Part shown: positions 61,585 to 64,000 of the stretch, piece by piece
How positions within the stretch are numbered: the stretch's first letter is position 1
Layout of the letters: each line of letters begins with the position of its first letter
Assembly: GCA_036346205.1 (NCBI GenBank)
Contig: JARFJB010002138.1
Coordinates: 229,501-293,500, forward strand
Origin: Vesta saturnalis
Lineage: Eukaryota > Arthropoda > Insecta > Coleoptera > Lampyridae
Direction: 5' to 3'
DNA: 64,000 nucleotides
Program-made: the position numbers and the translations under genes
Notes under the pieces: model-generated
Seen by the model: the letters and a program-made list of their open reading frames with translations, nothing else
What the model was told of the DNA's origin: nothing
Databases searched by the model: none

Positions 61585-61836
61585 TCAAGCCCCAATCGAT
61601 GTAAATTTTGTCTTTATGTATGTAGAACGGATGTCAATTCTAAATATAATGAGATTATAATCAAATTACTTATATTAATGGAATGTGAGCCTGCAATATC
61701 GCAACGATTCGCACATACCAAAGCAACTAGACTAATATTGAATTCTTATAAGTTTTTTGTTATGAACGAATAAGATCAAAGGTAAATATGTAATTAAAAT
61801 TATTATTAATGTTGTTAAATACATAAATAAAAAGTT

Positions 61837-61910
61837 TATCTCGAGTAAGATTTGAACCTATGACCTGTACTTTCCTAGAGTACCGCGCTAACCAACTGCG
61901 CGATCAAGGT
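61837..61910 (-). tRNA. tRNA-like unit 2, anticodon AGG
   Basis: As unit 1, but loop CTAGGAA, and T-arm changes (AGTAAG for AGTAGG, TATGACC for TACGACC) weaken pairing. The D arm has one change (CGCGAT). Confidence 0.45.
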
Positions 61911-62160
61911 TCAAGCCCCAATCTACGTAAACTTTGTCTTTATGTATGTAGAACTGAAGTAAACTCTAAATATAATGAGATTACAATTAAATTACTTATA
62001 TTAATGGAATGTGAGCCTACAACATCGCAAGGATTCACACATACCAAGGCAACTTGACTAATATTAAATTATTATAAGTTTTGTTATGAATGAATAAGTT
62101 CAAAGGTAAATATGTAATTAAAGATTATTATTAATGTTGTTAAATACATAAATAAAAGTT

Positions 62161-62234
62161 TACCTCGAATAGGATTTGAACCTACGACCTGTACTTTGCT
62201 AGAGTGCCGCGCTAACCAACTGCGCCATCAAGGT
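62161..62234 (-). tRNA. tRNA-like unit 3, anticodon AGC
   Basis: Type A unit; anticodon stem GCACT/AGTAC has one mismatch, and the acceptor end reads CTCGAATAGG. Boxes A and B intact. Confidence 0.45.
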
Positions 62235-62484
62235 TCAAGCCCCAATCGATGTAAATTTTGTCTTTATGTATGTAGAACGGATGTCAATTCTAAATATAAT
62301 GAGATTACAATCAAATTACTTATATTAATGGAATGTGAGCCTGCAATATCGCAAGGATTCGCACATACCAACGCAACTTGACTAATATTAAATTATTATA
62401 AGTTTTTGTTATGAACGAATAAGTTCAAAGGTAAATATGTAATTAAAATTATTATTAATTTTATTAAATACATAAATAAAAGTT

Positions 62485-62558
62485 TACCTCGAGTAGGATT
62501 TGAACCTACGACCTGTACTTTCCTAGAGTACCGCGCTAACCAACTGCGCCATCAAGGT
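62485..62558 (-). tRNA. tRNA-like unit 4, anticodon AGG
   Basis: Complete cloverleaf with anticodon stem GTACT/AGTAC, loop CTAGGAA, intact D and T arms, and a TTTT terminator. Best-formed of the AGG units. Confidence 0.55.
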
Positions 62559-62809
62559 TCAAGCCCCAATCTACGTAAACTTTGTCTTTATGTATGTAGA
62601 ACTGAAGTAAACTCTAAATATAATGAGATTACAATCAAATTACTTATATTAATGGAATGTGAGCCTACAACATCGCAAGGATTCACACATACCAAGGCAA
62701 CTTGACTAATATTAAATTATTATAAGTTTTTGTTATGAACGAATAAGTTCAAAGGTAAATATGTAATTAAAATTATTATTAATGTTGTTAAATACATAAA
62801 TAAAAAGTT

Positions 62810-62883
62810 TATCTCGAGTAGGATTTGAACCTACGACCTGTACTTTCCTTGAGTACCGCGCTAACCAACTGCGCCATCAAGGT
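62810..62883 (-). tRNA. tRNA-like unit 5, loop CAAGGAA
   Basis: Loop position 33, nearly always U in working tRNAs, is A here, so decoding is unlikely although A and B boxes remain. TTTTT terminator. Confidence 0.4.
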
Positions 62884-63132
62884 TCAAGCCCCAATCTACG
62901 TAAACTTTGTCTTTATGTATGTAGAACTGAAGTAAACTCTAAATACTGAGATTACAATCAAATTACTTATATTAATGGAATGTGAGCCTACAACATCGCA
63001 AGGATTCACACATACCAAGGCAACTTGACTAATATTAAATTATTATAAGTTTTTGTTATGAACGAATAAGTTCAAAGGTAAATATGTAATTAAAATTATT
63101 ATTAATGTTGTTAAATACATAAATAAAAAGTT

Positions 63133-63206
63133 TATCTCGAGTAGGATTTGAACCTACGACCTGTACTTTCCTTGAGTACCGCGCTAACCAACTGCGCCAT
63201 CAAGGT
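63133..63206 (-). tRNA. tRNA-like unit 6, loop CAAGGAA
   Basis: Identical in the tRNA-like part to unit 5, sharing the U33-to-A change, so the pair arose by recent duplication. Confidence 0.4.
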
Positions 63207-63454
63207 TCAAGCCCCAATCTACATAAACTTTGTCTTTATGTATGTAGAACTGAAGTAAACTCTAAATATAATGAGATTACAATCAAATTACTTATATTAA
63301 TGGAATGTGAGCCTACAACATCGCAAGGATTCACAAATATCAAAGCAACTTGACTAATATTAAATTTATAAGTTTTTGTTATGAACGAATAAGTTCAAAG
63401 GTAAATATGTAATTAAAATTATTATTAATGTTGTTAAATACTAAATAAAAAGTT

Positions 63455-63527
63455 TACCTCGAGTAGGATTTGAACCTACGACCTGTACTTTCTAGAGTAC
63501 CGCGCTAACCAACTGCGCCATCAAGGT
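63455..63527 (-). tRNA. tRNA-like unit 7, shortened anticodon loop
   Basis: 73 nt; one base is missing from the anticodon loop (CTAGAA), which breaks decoding. Other arms intact. Confidence 0.4.
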
Positions 63528-63768
63528 TCAAGCCCCAATCGACGTAAATTTGTCTTTATGTATGTAGAACTGATGTAAATTCTAAATATAATGAGATTAC
63601 AATCAAATTACTTATATTAATGGAATGTGAGCCTAGAACATCGCAAGGATTCACACATATCCAAAGCAACTTGACTAATATTATAAGTTTTTGTTATGAA
63701 CGAATAAGTTCAAAGGTAAATATGTAATTAAAATTATTATTAATTTTATTAAATACTAAATAAAAGTT

Positions 63769-63842
63769 TACCTCGAGTAGGATTTGAACCTACGACCTGT
63801 ACTTTGCTAGAGTACCGCGCTAACCAACTGCGCCATCAAGGT
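63769..63842 (-). tRNA. tRNA-like unit 8, anticodon AGC
   Basis: tRNA-like part equal to unit 1 except one D-arm-proximal base (CCATCAAGG for CCACCAAGG). Complete cloverleaf, A/B boxes and TTTT terminator. Confidence 0.55.
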
Positions 63843-64000
63843 TCAAGCCCCAATCGACGTAAATTTGTCTTTATGTATGTAGAACTGAATGTAAATTCTA
63901 AATATAATGAGATTACAATCAAATTACTTATATTAATGGAATGTGAGCCTCAACATCGCAAGGATTCCACATATCAAAGCAACTTGACAATATTAATTTA

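Larger units (their letters stand above)
61427..64000. repeat. Satellite of ~323-bp units, each with a tRNA-like sequence
   Basis: Eight head-to-tail units, the tRNA-like starts spaced 326, 324, 324, 325, 323, 322 and 314 bp; the array runs off the window. Each unit holds a minus-strand tRNA-like sequence, a spacer with TCTTTATGTATGTAGAAC, ATAATGAGATTA.AATCAAAT and ATTAATGGAATGTGAGCCT, and a hinge TTATGAACGAATAAGTTCAA. Two spacer types alternate: A (units 1, 3: AATCGATGTAAATTTTG, AACGGATGTCAATTC) and B (units 2, 4, 5, 6: AATCTACGTAAACTTTG, AACTGAAGTAAACTC); units 7 and 8 are intermediate. Confidence 0.93.

Noticed and set aside
61546..62381. Three similar 60-75-codon open frames starting MLEYRANQLR
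   Set aside because: They read through the tRNA-like part of the satellite in the antisense direction; similarity reflects the repeat.
61427..64000. CRISPR-like regular spacing of repeats
   Set aside because: Units are ~323 bp with conserved spacers and tRNA folds in eukaryotic DNA; not a CRISPR array.

Overview
The window is AT-rich, transposon-saturated animal DNA, almost certainly from an insect (a beetle is plausible, but I cannot fix the order). There are no operons, bacterial-style genes or CRISPR arrays. Nearly everything recognisable is a decayed mobile element: Tc1/mariner and pogo transposases, long-TIR MITEs, foldback elements, a tyrosine-recombinase element, Penelope-like elements, three kinds of non-LTR retrotransposon and a tRNA-derived SINE. 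These lie between long (TA)n microsatellites. The only likely host coding sequence is one 35-bp exon at 58105-58139 that looks like the first coding exon of an alpha-carbonic anhydrase, so much of the window may be intron and flank of that gene.

Layout. 0.25-1.8 kb: pogo/CENP-B-type transposase remnant (-). 5.0-8.75 kb: a Tc1/mariner pseudogene split by a 2.7-kb pogo element with a TA target duplication. 8.9-11.0 kb: foldback element with arms of about 650-850 bp. 12.7-18.4 kb: three elements end to end (mariner-type, long-TIR MITE, nested mariner-type) separated only by (TA)n. 21.1-21.8 kb: a fold-over fragment of the satellite at the window's right end, and a CR1-like LINE 3' end. 21.9-24.8 kb: mariner-type element and two MITEs, again tiled on (TA)n. 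24.8-33.6 kb: an ~8.8-kb element coding on the minus strand for a zinc-finger/tyrosine-recombinase/SANT-like protein with phase-compatible introns, imperfect inverted ends and clustered TGAGCC motifs. This is the best candidate for something not well described. 34-38.9 kb: non-coding AT-rich DNA with one candidate core promoter, then an ACGCAC minisatellite. 38.9-40.1 kb: tandem ~340-425-bp units. 40.6-41.9 kb: Penelope-like remnant with a hammerhead-like core. 41.9-49.6 kb: three LINE fragments; the last lies between inverted piggyBac-like arms. 50.5-53.4 kb: Penelope-like element in two opposed copies, each with a hammerhead-like core and a tRNA-like stretch. 53.9-56.4 kb: mariner-type element. 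57.5 kb: SINE. 58.1 kb: host exon. 59.4-60.3 kb: second foldback copy. 61.4 kb to the end: a ~323-bp satellite with eight units, each carrying a minus-strand tRNA-like sequence with A and B boxes and a T-run terminator.

No transposase or reverse transcriptase here is intact; all carry frameshifts, stops or deletions. Family names rest on motifs read by eye. Coordinates of decayed elements are approximate except where both inverted ends or a target duplication are visible.
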